DNA from: Betaproteobacteria bacterium RIFCSPLOWO2_12_FULL_68_19
GTDB taxonomy: Bacteria; Pseudomonadota; Gammaproteobacteria; Burkholderiales; SG8-39
Length of the DNA: 35,104 nt
Reading direction: 5' to 3'
NCBI GenBank assembly: GCA_001772055.1
Contig: MERP01000001.1
Coordinates: 1 to 35,104, forward strand
The first letter of the stretch is position 1; every line of letters begins with the position of its first letter. The translations under genes and the position numbers were made by a program. Under the pieces are notes generated by a model. The model was given only the letters and a program-made list of their open reading frames with translations. It had not been told where the DNA came from and searched no databases. Below are positions 1-15,781 of the stretch, piece after piece.

Positions 1-2629
<2,629 letters not shown>

Positions 2630-2631
2630 GG

Positions 2632-3132
2632 TCAGATTCCTTTCTGCTTGTACTCGGGGAAGCTGAGCGAGCGGTACGCGCCGCTCGCGATATAGCGGCC
2701 GAGGGCGATGAACTCGGCCGCGTTGAACAGGCCGCCGGTGTGGCGGTAGATGCGCTCGCCGTCGGTGCCGTAGAAGTCGAAGGTCGGGGTGCCGCGGATC
2801 TTCTGTTCCCGGGCAAATGCGTTCTCGGGCAGCACCCGCCCGTCCAGCCCGGTAATCGGCTGCGAGCCGCGCGTGTCGATGGCGAGGGCGACGAACTCCC
2901 CGCGGTAGCTCTGCTGCACGTCCGCGCGCGAAAGCACCTCGCGCTTCATGCGCTGGCAGTAAGGGCATTCCTCGAAGTGGGACATGACCAGCGCGCCCTT
3001 GCGCCCGGAGCGCTTCGCCTCGTCGAGCTCGGCGCGCAGGTCGCCGAGGAAAGGGTCGAAGAACGCCTCCCAGGCATCGGCGCCCCAGGCGGGGAGGGCG
3101 GCGAAAAGAAGAAAAGCGAGCAGTAGCCTCAT
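2632..3132 (-). CDS. Secreted thioredoxin-fold (SoxW/thioredoxin_2-like) protein
   Basis: N-terminal signal-like [22 protein letters not shown] redox motif in [17 protein letters not shown], cis-Pro-like [10 protein letters not shown]. Start chosen at 3132 inside the longer ORF. Confidence 0.8.
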   Translation of the reverse strand: MRLLLAFLLFAALPAWGADAWEAFFDPFLGDLRAELDEAKRSGRKGALVMSHFEECPYCQRMKREVLSRADVQQSYRGEFVALAIDTRGSQPITGLDGRVLPENAFAREQKIRGTPTFDFYGTDGERIYRHTGGLFNAAEFIALGRYIASGAYRSLSFPEYKQKGI

Positions 3133-3317
3133 CGCCGCGACGGCCCGCCGTCGTTCACCCACAGCTCGAGCGGCTCGCAGGCCGGCCGCTGCAGGCGCTC
3201 GATCAGCCGCGCGCGCTCTTCCAGCAGCGCCGCGAGCTGCTCGTCGCAGCGCGCGATCGGGGTCGGGTAGTTGCGGATCTCGAGCGAGAGCTCGGCCAGG
3301 CGGCGTTCGGTGCTCAT
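3129..3317 (-). CDS. Small conserved hypothetical protein (about 62 aa)
   Basis: [43 protein letters not shown]...; short overlaps with both neighbours suggest translational coupling. Confidence 0.6.
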   Translation of the reverse strand: MSTERRLAELSLEIRNYPTPIARCDEQLAALLEERARLIERLQRPACEPLELWVNDGGPSRR

Positions 3318-4753
3318 ATCACGAACAGGTCGACGAACTCGTCCACCGGCGTCTGCGCCAGCCGCTCCGCGTCCAGGCACAGGTCGAGGATGCGCTTCTG
3401 CTGGTCGGCAGGGAAGCGGCGCGCGAGGTTGGTCTTGAACTTCTCCACCAGCAGCGGCATGCCTTCCTTGCGCCGGCGCTTGTGGCCGATCGGGTACTCG
3501 ACCGCGACCTCCTTGAGCTTGGTTCCGTTCTTGAGCTCCACCGTGAGGGCGCTGGCGATCGAGCGCTTGCGCGGGTCGTGGTAGTCCCTGGTGTACTGCT
3601 TGTTCTCGACACAGCTGATCCTGGCTCGCAGGCGGTCGATCCTCGGGTCCGCGGCCACGCCGTCCTCGTAGTCGGCCGCCGTCAGCCGGCCGAAGATGAG
3701 CGGCACCGCGACCATGTACTGGATGCAGTGGTCGCGGTCGGCCGGGTTGTGGAGCGGCCCCTTCTTGTCGATTATGCGGATCGCCGCCTCGTGCGTGCGG
3801 ATCGTGATTTTCTTAATGTCTTCAGCGGTTTTCCCGGCGGATTTCATCTGCTGAAAGAGCGCCATCGCCGCTTCCACCGCGGTCTGCGAGTGGAATTCGG
3901 CCGGGAAGGAGATCTTGAACAGGACGTGCTCCATCACGTAGCTGCCGAACGGGCGCTGGAAGGCGAACGGCTTGCCCTTGAAGAGCACGTCGTAGAAGCC
4001 CCAGGTCCTGGCGGTGAGGGCGGAGGGGTAGCCCATCTCGCCGGTCCTGGAGATGAGCGCGAGGCGCACCGCGCGCGAGGTGGCGTCGCCCGCCGCCCAG
4101 CTCTTGCGCGAGCCGGCGTTCGGCGCATGGCGATAGGTGCGCAGGCTCTGGCCGTCGATCCAGGCCTGCGAGAGCGCATTTACGATTTGTTCATGACTCA
4201 AACCCAATAATTGGGAAACAACCGCAGTCGAGGCGACTTTCACCAGCACCACGTGGTCCAGGCCGACCCGGTTGAAGCTGTTCGCGAGCGCGATCACGCC
4301 CTGGATCTCGTGCGCCTTGATCATGCCCGTCAGGACATCCCGCATGAGAAGTTCCTTCTGGGAACTTCTTGACAGCCAATCTGCCGTCGCCAGGATGCCG
4401 CCGAGGTTGTCGGAGGGATGGCCCCACTCGGCGGCAAGCCAGGTGTCGTTGAAGTCGAGCCAGCGGATCATCGCGCCGATGTTGAAGGCCGCCTGCACCG
4501 GGTCGAGCTGGAACCGCGTCCCGGGCACTTTCGCCCCGTTCGGCACCACGGTGCCGGGGACGATCGGGCCGAGCAGCTTGGTGCAGGCCGGGTACTCGAG
4601 CGCCTCGAGCCCGCAGCCGAGCGTGTCCATCAGGCAATAGCGCGCGGTGTCGTAGGCCTCCTTGCTCGTCACCTTGTAGCGCGTGACGTAGTCGGCGATC
4701 TGCGTGAGCACCTTGTCCGGCTTGGGCCGGACGTTGGAGATCGGCGCCGACAT
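3314..4753 (-). CDS. prpD: 2-methylcitrate dehydratase PrpD (MmgE/PrpD family)
   Basis: [16 protein letters not shown]...[35 protein letters not shown]...[33 protein letters not shown] closely matches remembered E. coli PrpD. Start set to ATG at 4753. Confidence 0.97.
   Translation of the reverse strand: MSAPISNVRPKPDKVLTQIADYVTRYKVTSKEAYDTARYCLMDTLGCGLEALEYPACTKLLGPIVPGTVVPNGAKVPGTRFQLDPVQAAFNIGAMIRWLDFNDTWLAAEWGHPSDNLGGILATADWLSRSSQKELLMRDVLTGMIKAHEIQGVIALANSFNRVGLDHVVLVKVASTAVVSQLLGLSHEQIVNALSQAWIDGQSLRTYRHAPNAGSRKSWAAGDATSRAVRLALISRTGEMGYPSALTARTWGFYDVLFKGKPFAFQRPFGSYVMEHVLFKISFPAEFHSQTAVEAAMALFQQMKSAGKTAEDIKKITIRTHEAAIRIIDKKGPLHNPADRDHCIQYMVAVPLIFGRLTAADYEDGVAADPRIDRLRARISCVENKQYTRDYHDPRKRSIASALTVELKNGTKLKEVAVEYPIGHKRRRKEGMPLLVEKFKTNLARRFPADQQKRILDLCLDAERLAQTPVDEFVDLFVI
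4347..4369. repeat. Perfect 9-bp-arm inverted repeat inside prpD
   Basis: AGAAGTTCC-TTCTG-GGAACTTCT. Confidence 0.85.
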
Positions 4754-5007
4754 CAGGCTTGCTTCGGCTTTTCCGGGCCGTTGTCGTCGGCCTCGAAGGT
4801 GTATTCCGCGCCGCCGCCCGAGGGAACAAAGGTGTGCTCGGCGCCGCCCGAGCGCGGCGCATGGCGCATCGAGGGGTGGGGCGAGCGCTCCTCGGGGCTC
4901 TTGTCCCACCAGATGGCGCGGCCCTTCTTCTGCGATTCGACTTCCTCGGGGTGCTGCTCGAGGAACTCCTTCATGAACTTGGTCAGATCCGATTCATACA
5001 GTGTCAT
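4753..5007 (-). CDS. DUF3460-like small protein (84 aa)
   Basis: [42 protein letters not shown] resembles the DUF3460 pattern (YESD-T-FL...KGRA-WWDK). Stop overlaps the prpD start (TGATG). Confidence 0.7.
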   Translation of the reverse strand: MTLYESDLTKFMKEFLEQHPEEVESQKKGRAIWWDKSPEERSPHPSMRHAPRSGGAEHTFVPSGGGAEYTFEADDNGPEKPKQA

Positions 5008-5012
5008 GAAAC

Positions 5013-6161
5013 CTACCTTTGATTCAAAGGCACCCATTTCCTGTTCTCGGGGCCGGTGTAGTTCGCGCTGGGGCGGATGATCTTGCCGTCCGCGCGCTGC
5101 TCGATGACGTGCGCCGCCCAGCCGCTGGTGCGCGAGAGGACGAAGAGCGGCGTGAAATGCAGCGTCGGCACGCCCATCTGGCTGTACGACACGGCGCTGA
5201 ACCAGTCGAGGTTGGCGAACATCTTCTTCTCCGCCCACATCACCGCCTCGATGCGCTCGGCGACCTGGAACTGCGTCATGTCGCCCGCGGCCCTGGACAG
5301 GCGCTCGGCGACCGCCTTGATCACCTTGTTGCGCGGGTCGGCGGTCGTGTACACCGCGTGCCCGAAGCCGATCACGATCTCCTTCGCCGCCACGCGCCGG
5401 CGGATGTCCTTCTCGGCCTCGTCGGCATTGCCATATCGCTTCTGGATCTCGTCCGATACTTCGTTGGCCCCGCCGTGCTTCGGCCCGCGCAGCGCGCCGA
5501 TGCCGCCCGTGATGGCCGAGTGCATGTCGGAGCCCGTGCCGGCGATGACGCGGCAGGTGAAGGTGCTCGCGTTGAACTCGTGCTCGGCGTAGAGGATGAG
5601 CGAGGTGTGCATGGCGCGCACCCAGGCCTCGGAGGGCTTCTTCTGGTGCAGCAGGTGCAGGTAGTGCCCGCCGATCGAGTCGTCGTCCGTCTCCGTCTCG
5701 ATGCGCTTGCCGGACTGCGAGAAATGAAACCAGTACAAAAGCGCGGAGCCCAGGCATGCCATCAGCCGGTCGGCGATGTCGCGCGCGCCTGCCGGGTCGT
5801 GGTCCTCCTTCTCGGCCTCCAGGGTCCCGAGCACGGACACCGCCGTGCGCATGACGTCCATGGGATGGGCGCTCCTCGGAAGCTGCTCCAGAACCGAGCG
5901 CAACGGCACGGGCAGCGTGCGCAGCGACCGGAGCTTCCGCTTGTAGGCCGCCAGCTCTGCCTTGCGGGGCAGCTTCTCGTGCACCAGCAGGTAGGCGACT
6001 TCCTCGAACTCGGCCTCGTCGGCGAAGTCGAGGATGTCGTAGCCCCGGTAGTGCAGGTCGTTGCCCGAGCGCCCGACGGTGCACAGCGCGGTATTGCCGG
6101 CGGCGACGCCCGAGAGCGCGACCGACTTCTTGGGCTTAACGGCGGGAGGAGAAGAGCTCAT
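5013..6161 (-). CDS. prpC: 2-methylcitrate synthase / citrate synthase family
   Basis: [35 protein letters not shown]... and [20 protein letters not shown]...[18 protein letters not shown] typical of PrpC; lies between prpD and prpB. Confidence 0.95.
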   Translation of the reverse strand: MSSSPPAVKPKKSVALSGVAAGNTALCTVGRSGNDLHYRGYDILDFADEAEFEEVAYLLVHEKLPRKAELAAYKRKLRSLRTLPVPLRSVLEQLPRSAHPMDVMRTAVSVLGTLEAEKEDHDPAGARDIADRLMACLGSALLYWFHFSQSGKRIETETDDDSIGGHYLHLLHQKKPSEAWVRAMHTSLILYAEHEFNASTFTCRVIAGTGSDMHSAITGGIGALRGPKHGGANEVSDEIQKRYGNADEAEKDIRRRVAAKEIVIGFGHAVYTTADPRNKVIKAVAERLSRAAGDMTQFQVAERIEAVMWAEKKMFANLDWFSAVSYSQMGVPTLHFTPLFVLSRTSGWAAHVIEQRADGKIIRPSANYTGPENRKWVPLNQR

Positions 6162-7014
6162 CGAGTTTTTCCTCGTAGGAATGGTAGTTCAGGAAGTCGT
6201 ACAGCTCGTCCCGGGTCTGCATCTCGCCGGTCAGGGACTTCTGCGTTCCTTGCCTCCTCACCGTCTCGTAGACCCTGAGCGCGGCCTTGTTCATGGCGCG
6301 GAAGGCCGAGAGGGGATAGAGCGCGATGGCGACCCCGGCCGAGCGCAGCTCCTCGAGCGTAAAAAGCGGCGTCTTGCCGAACTCGGTGATGTTCGCGAGG
6401 ACCGGCACTTTCACCGCCTCGGCGAACCTGCGGTACATCGCGAGGTCCGTGATCGCCTCGGGAAAGATCATGTCTGCACCAGCCTGGACATACTTGAGAG
6501 AGCGAGAGACTGCAGAATCCAACCCCTCGTTTGCCAGCGCATCCGTGCGCGCCATGATGACGAAGGCCGGGTCGGTGCGCGCGTCGACTGCCGCCTTGAT
6601 GCGGTCGGCCATCTCCTCGGGCGACACCAGCTCCTTGCCGGGGCGGTGGCCGCAGCGCTTGGCGCCGACCTGGTCCTCGATGTGCATCGCGGCCGCGCCG
6701 AACTTGACGAGCGAGCGCGTGGTGCGCGCGACGTTGAAGGCGCTCGCGCCGAACCCGGTGTCGACGTCGACCAGCAGCGGCAGGTCGCACACGTCGGTGA
6801 TGCGCCGGATGTCGGTGAGGACGTCGTCGAGGCCGGAGATGCCCAGGTCGGGCATGCCGAGCGAGCCGGCGGCCACGCCGCCGCCCGAGAGGTAGATCGC
6901 CTTGTAGCCGACGCGCTTCGCGAGCAGGGCGTGATAGGCGCAGATCGCGCCGATCACCTGAAGGGGCTTCTCTTCCTTTACCGCTTCACGGAAACGCGCG
7001 CCGGGGGTCGACAT
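6136..7014 (-). CDS. prpB: Methylisocitrate lyase
   Basis: ATG at 7014; [49 protein letters not shown]...[21 protein letters not shown] matches PrpB. Confidence 0.95.
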   Translation of the reverse strand: MSTPGARFREAVKEEKPLQVIGAICAYHALLAKRVGYKAIYLSGGGVAAGSLGMPDLGISGLDDVLTDIRRITDVCDLPLLVDVDTGFGASAFNVARTTRSLVKFGAAAMHIEDQVGAKRCGHRPGKELVSPEEMADRIKAAVDARTDPAFVIMARTDALANEGLDSAVSRSLKYVQAGADMIFPEAITDLAMYRRFAEAVKVPVLANITEFGKTPLFTLEELRSAGVAIALYPLSAFRAMNKAALRVYETVRRQGTQKSLTGEMQTRDELYDFLNYHSYEEKLDELFSSRR

Positions 7015-7016
7015 TT

Positions 7017-8009
7017 TTACTTGAGCAAGTCCTTGATCCCGTCCCGCTCCTCGTGCAGCTCCTTCAGCGTCGCGTCGATGCGCTTGCGGCTGAACTCGGA
7101 GATCTCGATGCCCTTCACGACCTCGTACCGGCCGCCCTTGCAGGTGACCGGGTAGCCGAAGATGACGCCCTCGGCGATGCCGTAGCTGCCGTCGGAGGGC
7201 ACGCCCATCGTCACCCAGTCGCCCTGCGCCGTGCCGTGCACCCAGTCGCGCACGTGGCAGATGGCGGCGTTCGCCGCGCTCGCCGCCGAGGACAGCCCCC
7301 GCGCGTCGATGATCGCCGCGCCGCGCTTCTGCACCGTGGGGATGAACGTGCCCTCGAGCCAGGCCTGGTCGTTGATCATCGGCCAGACCTTCCTGCCCTC
7401 GACCTCGGCCTGGAAGAGGTCGGGGTACTGGGTGGCCGAGTGATTTCCCCACACGGTGAGCTTGCGGATGGCTTTCACTTCCTTCTTGATTCTCTGGGAA
7501 ACCTGCGAAAGCGCCCGGTTGTGGTCGAGGCGCATCATGCCGGTGAACTGCCAGGGCTTCAGGCCGGGCGCGTTCTTCATCGCAATCAGGCAGTTGGTGT
7601 TCGCCGGGTTGCCGACCACCAGCACTTTCACGTCGCGGCTCGCGACCGCGTCGAGCGCGCTTCCCTGGGGCGCGAAGATCCTGCCGTTCGCTTCCAGCAG
7701 GTCCTTGCGCTCCATGCCCGGGCCGCGCGGGCGCGCGCCGACGAGCAGCGCCACGTTCGCGTCCTTGAACGCGACCATCGGGTCGGAGGCGGCGACCATG
7801 CCCTGCAGCAGCGGGAAGGCGCAGTCCTCGAGCTCCATCATGACGCCCCGCAGGGCCTTCTGCGCCTTCTCGTCCGGGATCTCGAGCATCTGCAGGATCA
7901 CCGGCTGGTCGGCGCCGAGCATCTCGCCGGCCGCGATGCGAAACAGCAGCGAGTAGCCGATCTGGCCGGCAGCGCCGGTGACGGCGACGCGAACGGGGGC
8001 TTTGGGCAT
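7017..8009 (-). CDS. mdh: Malate dehydrogenase
   Basis: [27 protein letters not shown]... [18 protein letters not shown]...LDHNRALSQ...[11 protein letters not shown]. Confidence 0.97.
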   Translation of the reverse strand: MPKAPVRVAVTGAAGQIGYSLLFRIAAGEMLGADQPVILQMLEIPDEKAQKALRGVMMELEDCAFPLLQGMVAASDPMVAFKDANVALLVGARPRGPGMERKDLLEANGRIFAPQGSALDAVASRDVKVLVVGNPANTNCLIAMKNAPGLKPWQFTGMMRLDHNRALSQVSQRIKKEVKAIRKLTVWGNHSATQYPDLFQAEVEGRKVWPMINDQAWLEGTFIPTVQKRGAAIIDARGLSSAASAANAAICHVRDWVHGTAQGDWVTMGVPSDGSYGIAEGVIFGYPVTCKGGRYEVVKGIEISEFSRKRIDATLKELHEERDGIKDLLK

Positions 8010-8030
8010 TCCGGGCTCCGCGGGAGGGAA

Positions 8031-8052
8031 CGAGATCTCGATTCATTATAAT
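8031..8052. promoter_or_regulatory. mdh/sdhC divergent promoter core: palindrome CGAGATCTCG plus symmetric ATTATAAT
   Basis: CGAGATCTCG (8031-8040) is a perfect 10-bp palindrome. ATTATAAT (8045-8052) is its own reverse complement and gives a TATAAT hexamer on each strand. No good -35 was identified. Confidence 0.5.
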
Positions 8053-8087
8053 TGTCCTTGCCCGGACTTAGGGGCCGGGCCTTCTCC

Positions 8088-8492
8088 ATGTCGAGCGCGT
8101 CAGCGAAAAAGCTTCGTCCGAAGTACCTCAACCTGCGCGCGCTGCTGTTCGAGATCCGCCTGCCGCTGCCGGGCTGGGTGTCGATCCTGCACCGCATCTC
8201 CGGCGCGCTGCTCGTGTTCCCGTTCGCCGCCTGGCTGCTGTACATGCTGGACCGCAGTCTCGCTTCGGAGCAGGGCTTTCAGGCCGTGAATTCGTATCTG
8301 GACCTGCCGCTCGTGAAAGCGGGGATGCTGCTGTTCATCTGGGCCTACTGCCACCACCTGTGCGCCGGCCTGCGCTTCCTGCTGCTCGACCTGAACCGCG
8401 GCATCGAGCTGCCGGCAGCGCGCCGCTCGAGCGTGGCGGTGCTGGTCGTGAGCCTCGCGCTGACCGCCTTCTTCGGGGCCAAGCTGTGGTGA
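8088..8492 (+). CDS. sdhC: Succinate dehydrogenase cytochrome b556 subunit
   Basis: RPKYLNLRALLFEIRLPLPGWVSILHRISGALL signature and three TM segments; followed by sdhD/A/B. Confidence 0.93.
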   Translation: MSSASAKKLRPKYLNLRALLFEIRLPLPGWVSILHRISGALLVFPFAAWLLYMLDRSLASEQGFQAVNSYLDLPLVKAGMLLFIWAYCHHLCAGLRFLLLDLNRGIELPAARRSSVAVLVVSLALTAFFGAKLW

Positions 8493-8830
8493 AGCGCACG
8501 GTCGTCGGCGCCCACTACGGCATGCGCGACTGGCTCGCGCAGCGCCTGACGGCGCTGCTGATGGCGCTGTACTCGGTGATGCTCGCGGTGATCCTGATGC
8601 GCGGCGAGCCGATTACCTACCCGGTCTGGAAGGACCTGTTCGCGCAGGGCTGGATGCGCGTCGCGACGCTGCTGTTCGCGGTCGGCCTGGTCTGGCACGC
8701 CTGGGTCGGCACGCGCGACATCCTGATGGACTACATCAAGCCCGACGGCTTGCGCCTCACGCTCCAGGTGCTGGCGCTGCTGCTGCTGGGCGCGTACATG
8801 GGCTGGGCGGTCCAGATCCTGTGGCGATGA
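8489..8830 (+). CDS. sdhD: Succinate dehydrogenase membrane anchor subunit
   Basis: GTG start overlapping the sdhC stop by 4 bp; [28 protein letters not shown]...[16 protein letters not shown]. Confidence 0.93.
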   Translation: MKRTVVGAHYGMRDWLAQRLTALLMALYSVMLAVILMRGEPITYPVWKDLFAQGWMRVATLLFAVGLVWHAWVGTRDILMDYIKPDGLRLTLQVLALLLLGAYMGWAVQILWR

Positions 8831-8837
8831 GGCGGCG

Positions 8838-10607
8838 ATGATTCCCGTGCGCAGATTCGACGCCATCGTGGTGGGAGCCGGCGGCTCCGGCATGCGCGCG
8901 GCGCTCGAGCTGGCGCGCGCCAACCTGAAGGTCGCGGTGCTCTCGAAGGTGTTTCCGACCCGCTCGCACACCGTGGCGGCGCAGGGCGGCATCGCCGCGC
9001 CCCTGGCGAACGCCGCCGAGGACAACTGGCACTGGCACATGTACGACACGGTCAAGGGCTCCGACTACCTGGGCGACCAGGACGCGATCGAGTACATGTG
9101 CCGGCGGGCGGTCGAGGCGGTGGTCGAGCTCGAGCACATGGGCATGCCCTTCGACCGGCTCGAGAGCGGCAAGATCTACCAGCGTCCCTTCGGCGGCCAC
9201 ACGCAGAACTACGGCGGCCCGAAGATGGCGATGCGCGCCTGCGCGGCGGCGGACCGCACCGGGCACGCCATGCTGCACACGCTCTACCAGCAGAACGTGC
9301 GCGCCAATACGCAGTTCTTCGTCGAGTGGATGGCGCTCGACCTGATCTGCGACCCTCAGGACGGCGCGGTGGTCGGGATCAGCGCGCTCGAGATGGAGAC
9401 CGGCGAGCTGGCGATGTTCCAGGCCAAGGCCACCATGCTCGCCACCGGCGGGGCGGGGCGGATCTTCTTCAGCTCCACCAACGCCTTCATCAACACCGGC
9501 GACGGCCTGGGCATGGTGGCGCGCGCGGGCTTGCCGCTCGAGGACATGGAGTTCTACCAGTTCCATCCGACCGGCGTGTACGGCGCCGGGGTGCTGATCA
9601 CCGAAGGCGTGCGCGGCGAGGGAGGCTACCTGCTCAACAAGGACGGCGAGCGCTTCATGGAGCGCTACGCGCCCAACGCCAAGGACCTCGCCAGCCGCGA
9701 CGTGGTGTCACGCGCCATGACGACCGAGATCAAGGAGGGGCGCGGCTGCGGGCCGCACGGCGACCACTTGCTGCTCAAGCTCGACCACCTCGGCCCCGAA
9801 GTGATCAACCTGCGCCTGCCCGGGATCCGCGAGATCGCGATCAAGTTCGCCAACGCCGACCCGGTGCGCGACCCGATCCCGGTCGTGCCGACCGCGCACT
9901 ACATGATGGGCGGAATCCCGGCCAACTACATGGGGCAGGTGGTGGCGCCCGAGGGGGCGAGCAAGGAGGCGATCGTGCCCGGCCTGTACGCCGCCGGCGA
10001 ATGCTCCTGCGTGTCGGTGCACGGCGGCAACCGCCTCGGCTGCAACTCGCTGCTCGACCTGGTGGTGTTCGGCAAGGCCGCGGGCGAGCAGATGATCAAG
10101 GACATGCGCTCGCTGCCCAGCCCCCATCGCGCCCTGCCGAAGGGCGCCGGCGAGCTCGCGCGCGCGCGGCTCGCGCGCCTGGACGGCGCCGCCTCGGGCG
10201 AGCGCGTGGCCGAGGTCCTGAACGACCTGCGGCGCACCATGCAGGCGCACTGCGGCGTGTTCCGCTTCCCGGACGACCTGCAGCTCGGCGTGCAAAAAAT
10301 CATGCAAATCGCCGAGCGGGCGAAAAGGACCTTCATCGAGGACAAGTCGAGGATCTTCAACACCGCGCGCATCGAGGCGCTCGAGCTCGACAACCTGGTC
10401 GAGGTGGCGCTCGCGACCATCGTCTCGGCCGGGGCGCGCAAGGAGAGCCGCGGCGCCCAGGCGCGCAGCGACTTTCCCGAGCGCGACGACCGGAACTGGA
10501 TGAAGCACACCCTGTGGTACAAGGAGGGCAACCGGCTCGACTACAAGCCGGTGCACCTCAAGCCCTTGTCGGTGCAGAGCTTCGAGCCCAAGGCGAGGAC
10601 GTACTAA
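8838..10607 (+). CDS. sdhA: Succinate dehydrogenase flavoprotein subunit
   Basis: [60 protein letters not shown]. Confidence 0.98.
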   Translation: MIPVRRFDAIVVGAGGSGMRAALELARANLKVAVLSKVFPTRSHTVAAQGGIAAPLANAAEDNWHWHMYDTVKGSDYLGDQDAIEYMCRRAVEAVVELEHMGMPFDRLESGKIYQRPFGGHTQNYGGPKMAMRACAAADRTGHAMLHTLYQQNVRANTQFFVEWMALDLICDPQDGAVVGISALEMETGELAMFQAKATMLATGGAGRIFFSSTNAFINTGDGLGMVARAGLPLEDMEFYQFHPTGVYGAGVLITEGVRGEGGYLLNKDGERFMERYAPNAKDLASRDVVSRAMTTEIKEGRGCGPHGDHLLLKLDHLGPEVINLRLPGIREIAIKFANADPVRDPIPVVPTAHYMMGGIPANYMGQVVAPEGASKEAIVPGLYAAGECSCVSVHGGNRLGCNSLLDLVVFGKAAGEQMIKDMRSLPSPHRALPKGAGELARARLARLDGAASGERVAEVLNDLRRTMQAHCGVFRFPDDLQLGVQKIMQIAERAKRTFIEDKSRIFNTARIEALELDNLVEVALATIVSAGARKESRGAQARSDFPERDDRNWMKHTLWYKEGNRLDYKPVHLKPLSVQSFEPKARTY

Positions 10608-10622
10608 GGAAGAAATGCGGAC

Positions 10623-11318
10623 ATGAGACTCTCCATCTACCGCTACAACCCGGAGAAGGACGAAAAGCCCTACCTGCAGGACTACGAGGTGGCGCTCGAC
10701 GCCGGCGACCGCATGCTGCTCGACGCGCTGGTCAAGGCCAAGGAGCAGGACGACACGCTTTCCTTCCGCCGCTCCTGCCGCGAGGGGGTGTGCGGCTCGG
10801 ACGCGTTCAACATCAACGGCAAGAACCGGCTCGCGTGCATCACCAAGCTCGCCGAGCTGCCCGAGCACGTGACCATCCGCCCGCTGCCCGGCCTGCCGGT
10901 GATCCGCGACCTGATCGTCGACATGACGCAGTTCTTCAAGCAGTACCACTCGGTGATGCCGTACGTGATCAACCCGGAGCCCGCGCCGGAGCGCGAGCGG
11001 CTGCAGTCGCCCGAGGAGCGCGAGCAGCTCAACGGCCTGTACGAGTGCATCCTGTGCGCCTGCTGCTCGACCTCCTGCCCCTCGTTCTGGTGGAACCCGG
11101 ACAAGTTCGTCGGACCGGCGGGCCTGCTGCAGGCCTACCGCTTCATCGCCGACAGCCGCGACCGCGCCACCAGCGAGCGCCTCGATAACCTCGAGGATCC
11201 CTATCGCCTGTACCGCTGCCACAGCATCATGAACTGCGTCGACGCGTGCCCGAAGAACCTGAACCCGACCAAGGCGATCAACCACATCAAGGAACTGCTC
11301 GTGAGGCGCGCGGTTTGA
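10623..11318 (+). CDS. sdhB: Succinate dehydrogenase iron-sulfur subunit
   Basis: SCREGVCGSDAFNINGKNRLAC, CILCACCSTSCPSFWWNPDKFVGPAGLL, CHSIMNCVDACPKNLNP. Confidence 0.98.
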   Translation: MRLSIYRYNPEKDEKPYLQDYEVALDAGDRMLLDALVKAKEQDDTLSFRRSCREGVCGSDAFNINGKNRLACITKLAELPEHVTIRPLPGLPVIRDLIVDMTQFFKQYHSVMPYVINPEPAPERERLQSPEEREQLNGLYECILCACCSTSCPSFWWNPDKFVGPAGLLQAYRFIADSRDRATSERLDNLEDPYRLYRCHSIMNCVDACPKNLNPTKAINHIKELLVRRAV

Positions 11319-11548
11319 ACCCGGCCGAGACCAACCGCCTGCGGTGGAAGTGCCGGCGCGGCCTGCTGGAGCTCGACCTGGTGCTGGATCGATTTCTCAG
11401 GGAAGCGAGCCTCAGCGACGGCGAGCTTGCGTCTCTTAATTCGCTCCTCGACTTGCCGGACAACGACCTGTGGGAGCTCATCGTCGGTCGCAGCGAGCTC
11501 GAAGACCAGAGATTGCACGCAGTCGTGGCGCGGCTGCGCGCCGCCTAG
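11315..11548 (+). CDS. sdhE: FAD assembly factor SdhE (TTG start)
   Basis: [28 protein letters not shown] ([12 protein letters not shown] motif) between sdhB and gltA; 4-bp overlap with sdhB. Confidence 0.92.
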   Translation: MNPAETNRLRWKCRRGLLELDLVLDRFLREASLSDGELASLNSLLDLPDNDLWELIVGRSELEDQRLHAVVARLRAA

Positions 11549-11561
11549 GGGGAATCACGCC

Positions 11562-12851
11562 ATGCCAAAGACCGCCACGCTCAAGCTGCCCGACGGCAAG
11601 ACCATCGACTTCCCGGTGCTCCCCGGCACGGTCGGCCCGGAGGTCGTCGATATCCGGGCGCTGTACGGCAAGGCCGGGATGTTCACCTACGACCCGGGCT
11701 TCCTTTCCACCGCGAGCTGCAGCTCGAGCATCACCTACATCGACGGCGACGCCGGGGTGCTGCTCTACCGCGGCTACCCGATCGAGCAGCTGGCGCAGCA
11801 CTGCGACTTCCTCGAGGTGTGCTACCTGCTGCTCTACGGCGAGCTGCCGAACCGCAAGCAGAAGGACGAGTTCGTCGGCATCGTCACGCACCACACCATG
11901 GTGCACGAGCAGCTCGCGCGCCTGTACCAGGGGTTCCGCCGCGACGCGCACCCGATGGCGGTAATGGTCGGCGTGGTGGGCGCGCTCTCGGCCTTCTACC
12001 ACGACGCGCTCGACATCAACGACGCGCACCACCGCACCATCTCGGCCTTCCGGCTGATCGCCAAGATGCCGACCATCGTCGCCATGTCCTACAAGTACTC
12101 GATCGGCCAGCCGTTCGTGTACCCGCTGAACCACCTTTCCTACACCGCCAACTTCATGCGCATGATGTTCGCGGTGCCGGCCGCGGAATTCAAGGTGAAC
12201 GACGTGCTGGTGCGCGCGATGGACCGCATCTTCATCCTGCACGCTGACCACGAGCAGAACGCCTCGACTTCCACGGTGCGCCTGTCGGGCTCCTCGGGCG
12301 CGAACCCCTACGCCTGCATCGCCGCCGGCATCGCCTGCCTGTGGGGGCCGGCGCACGGCGGCGCGAACGAGGCCTGCCTGGAGATGCTCGAGGAGATCGG
12401 CGACGTGTCGAAGGTCGGCGAGTTCATCGGCAAGGTGAAGGACAAGAACTCGGGCGTGCGGCTGATGGGCTTCGGCCACCGCGTCTACAAGAACTACGAC
12501 CCGCGCGCGAAGCTGATGCGCGAGACCTGCCACGAGGTGCTGAACGAGCTCGGGCTGCACAACGACCGCCTGTTCAGGCTGGCGCTCGCGCTGGAGAAGA
12601 TCGCGCTGGAAGACGATTATTTTGTAAGTAGAAAATTGTATCCAAACGTCGACTTCTATTCGGGCATCGTGCAGCGCGCGCTCGGCATCCCGGTGGCGAT
12701 GTTCACCTGCATCTTCTCGCTCGCGCGCACCGCCGGCTGGATCGCGCAGTGGCAGGAGATGATCACCGACCCGGAGTACAAGATCGGCCGGCCGCGGCAG
12801 CTCTACAAGGGCGCGACCAAGCGCGACGTGAAGCCGCTCGACAAGAGGTAG
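11562..12851 (+). CDS. gltA: Type II citrate synthase
   Basis: [74 protein letters not shown]. Confidence 0.98.
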   Translation: MPKTATLKLPDGKTIDFPVLPGTVGPEVVDIRALYGKAGMFTYDPGFLSTASCSSSITYIDGDAGVLLYRGYPIEQLAQHCDFLEVCYLLLYGELPNRKQKDEFVGIVTHHTMVHEQLARLYQGFRRDAHPMAVMVGVVGALSAFYHDALDINDAHHRTISAFRLIAKMPTIVAMSYKYSIGQPFVYPLNHLSYTANFMRMMFAVPAAEFKVNDVLVRAMDRIFILHADHEQNASTSTVRLSGSSGANPYACIAAGIACLWGPAHGGANEACLEMLEEIGDVSKVGEFIGKVKDKNSGVRLMGFGHRVYKNYDPRAKLMRETCHEVLNELGLHNDRLFRLALALEKIALEDDYFVSRKLYPNVDFYSGIVQRALGIPVAMFTCIFSLARTAGWIAQWQEMITDPEYKIGRPRQLYKGATKRDVKPLDKR

Positions 12852-12857
12852 GCCGCG

Positions 12858-15686
<2,829 letters not shown>

Positions 15687-15703
15687 TTGATTTTGTTGTT
15701 TTC

Positions 15704-15727
15704 CCGGCACGTTACGTGCTGGTTTTT
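15704..15727 (+). terminator. Candidate intrinsic terminator/attenuator between sucA and sucB
   Basis: CCGGCAC-GTTAC-GTGCTGG followed by TTTTT: 7-bp stem with one G-T pair, then a T run. Confidence 0.6.
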
Positions 15728-15781
15728 CACAACCCGGCGGATGCCTAGCGGAAGCCGGGGAAAAACTGAACGGGAGCAGTC

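Noticed and set aside
9098-11188. 696-aa plus-strand ORF overlapping sdhA/sdhB
   Set aside because: Alternate frame of sdhAB with Arg/Ala/Gly-rich non-protein composition.
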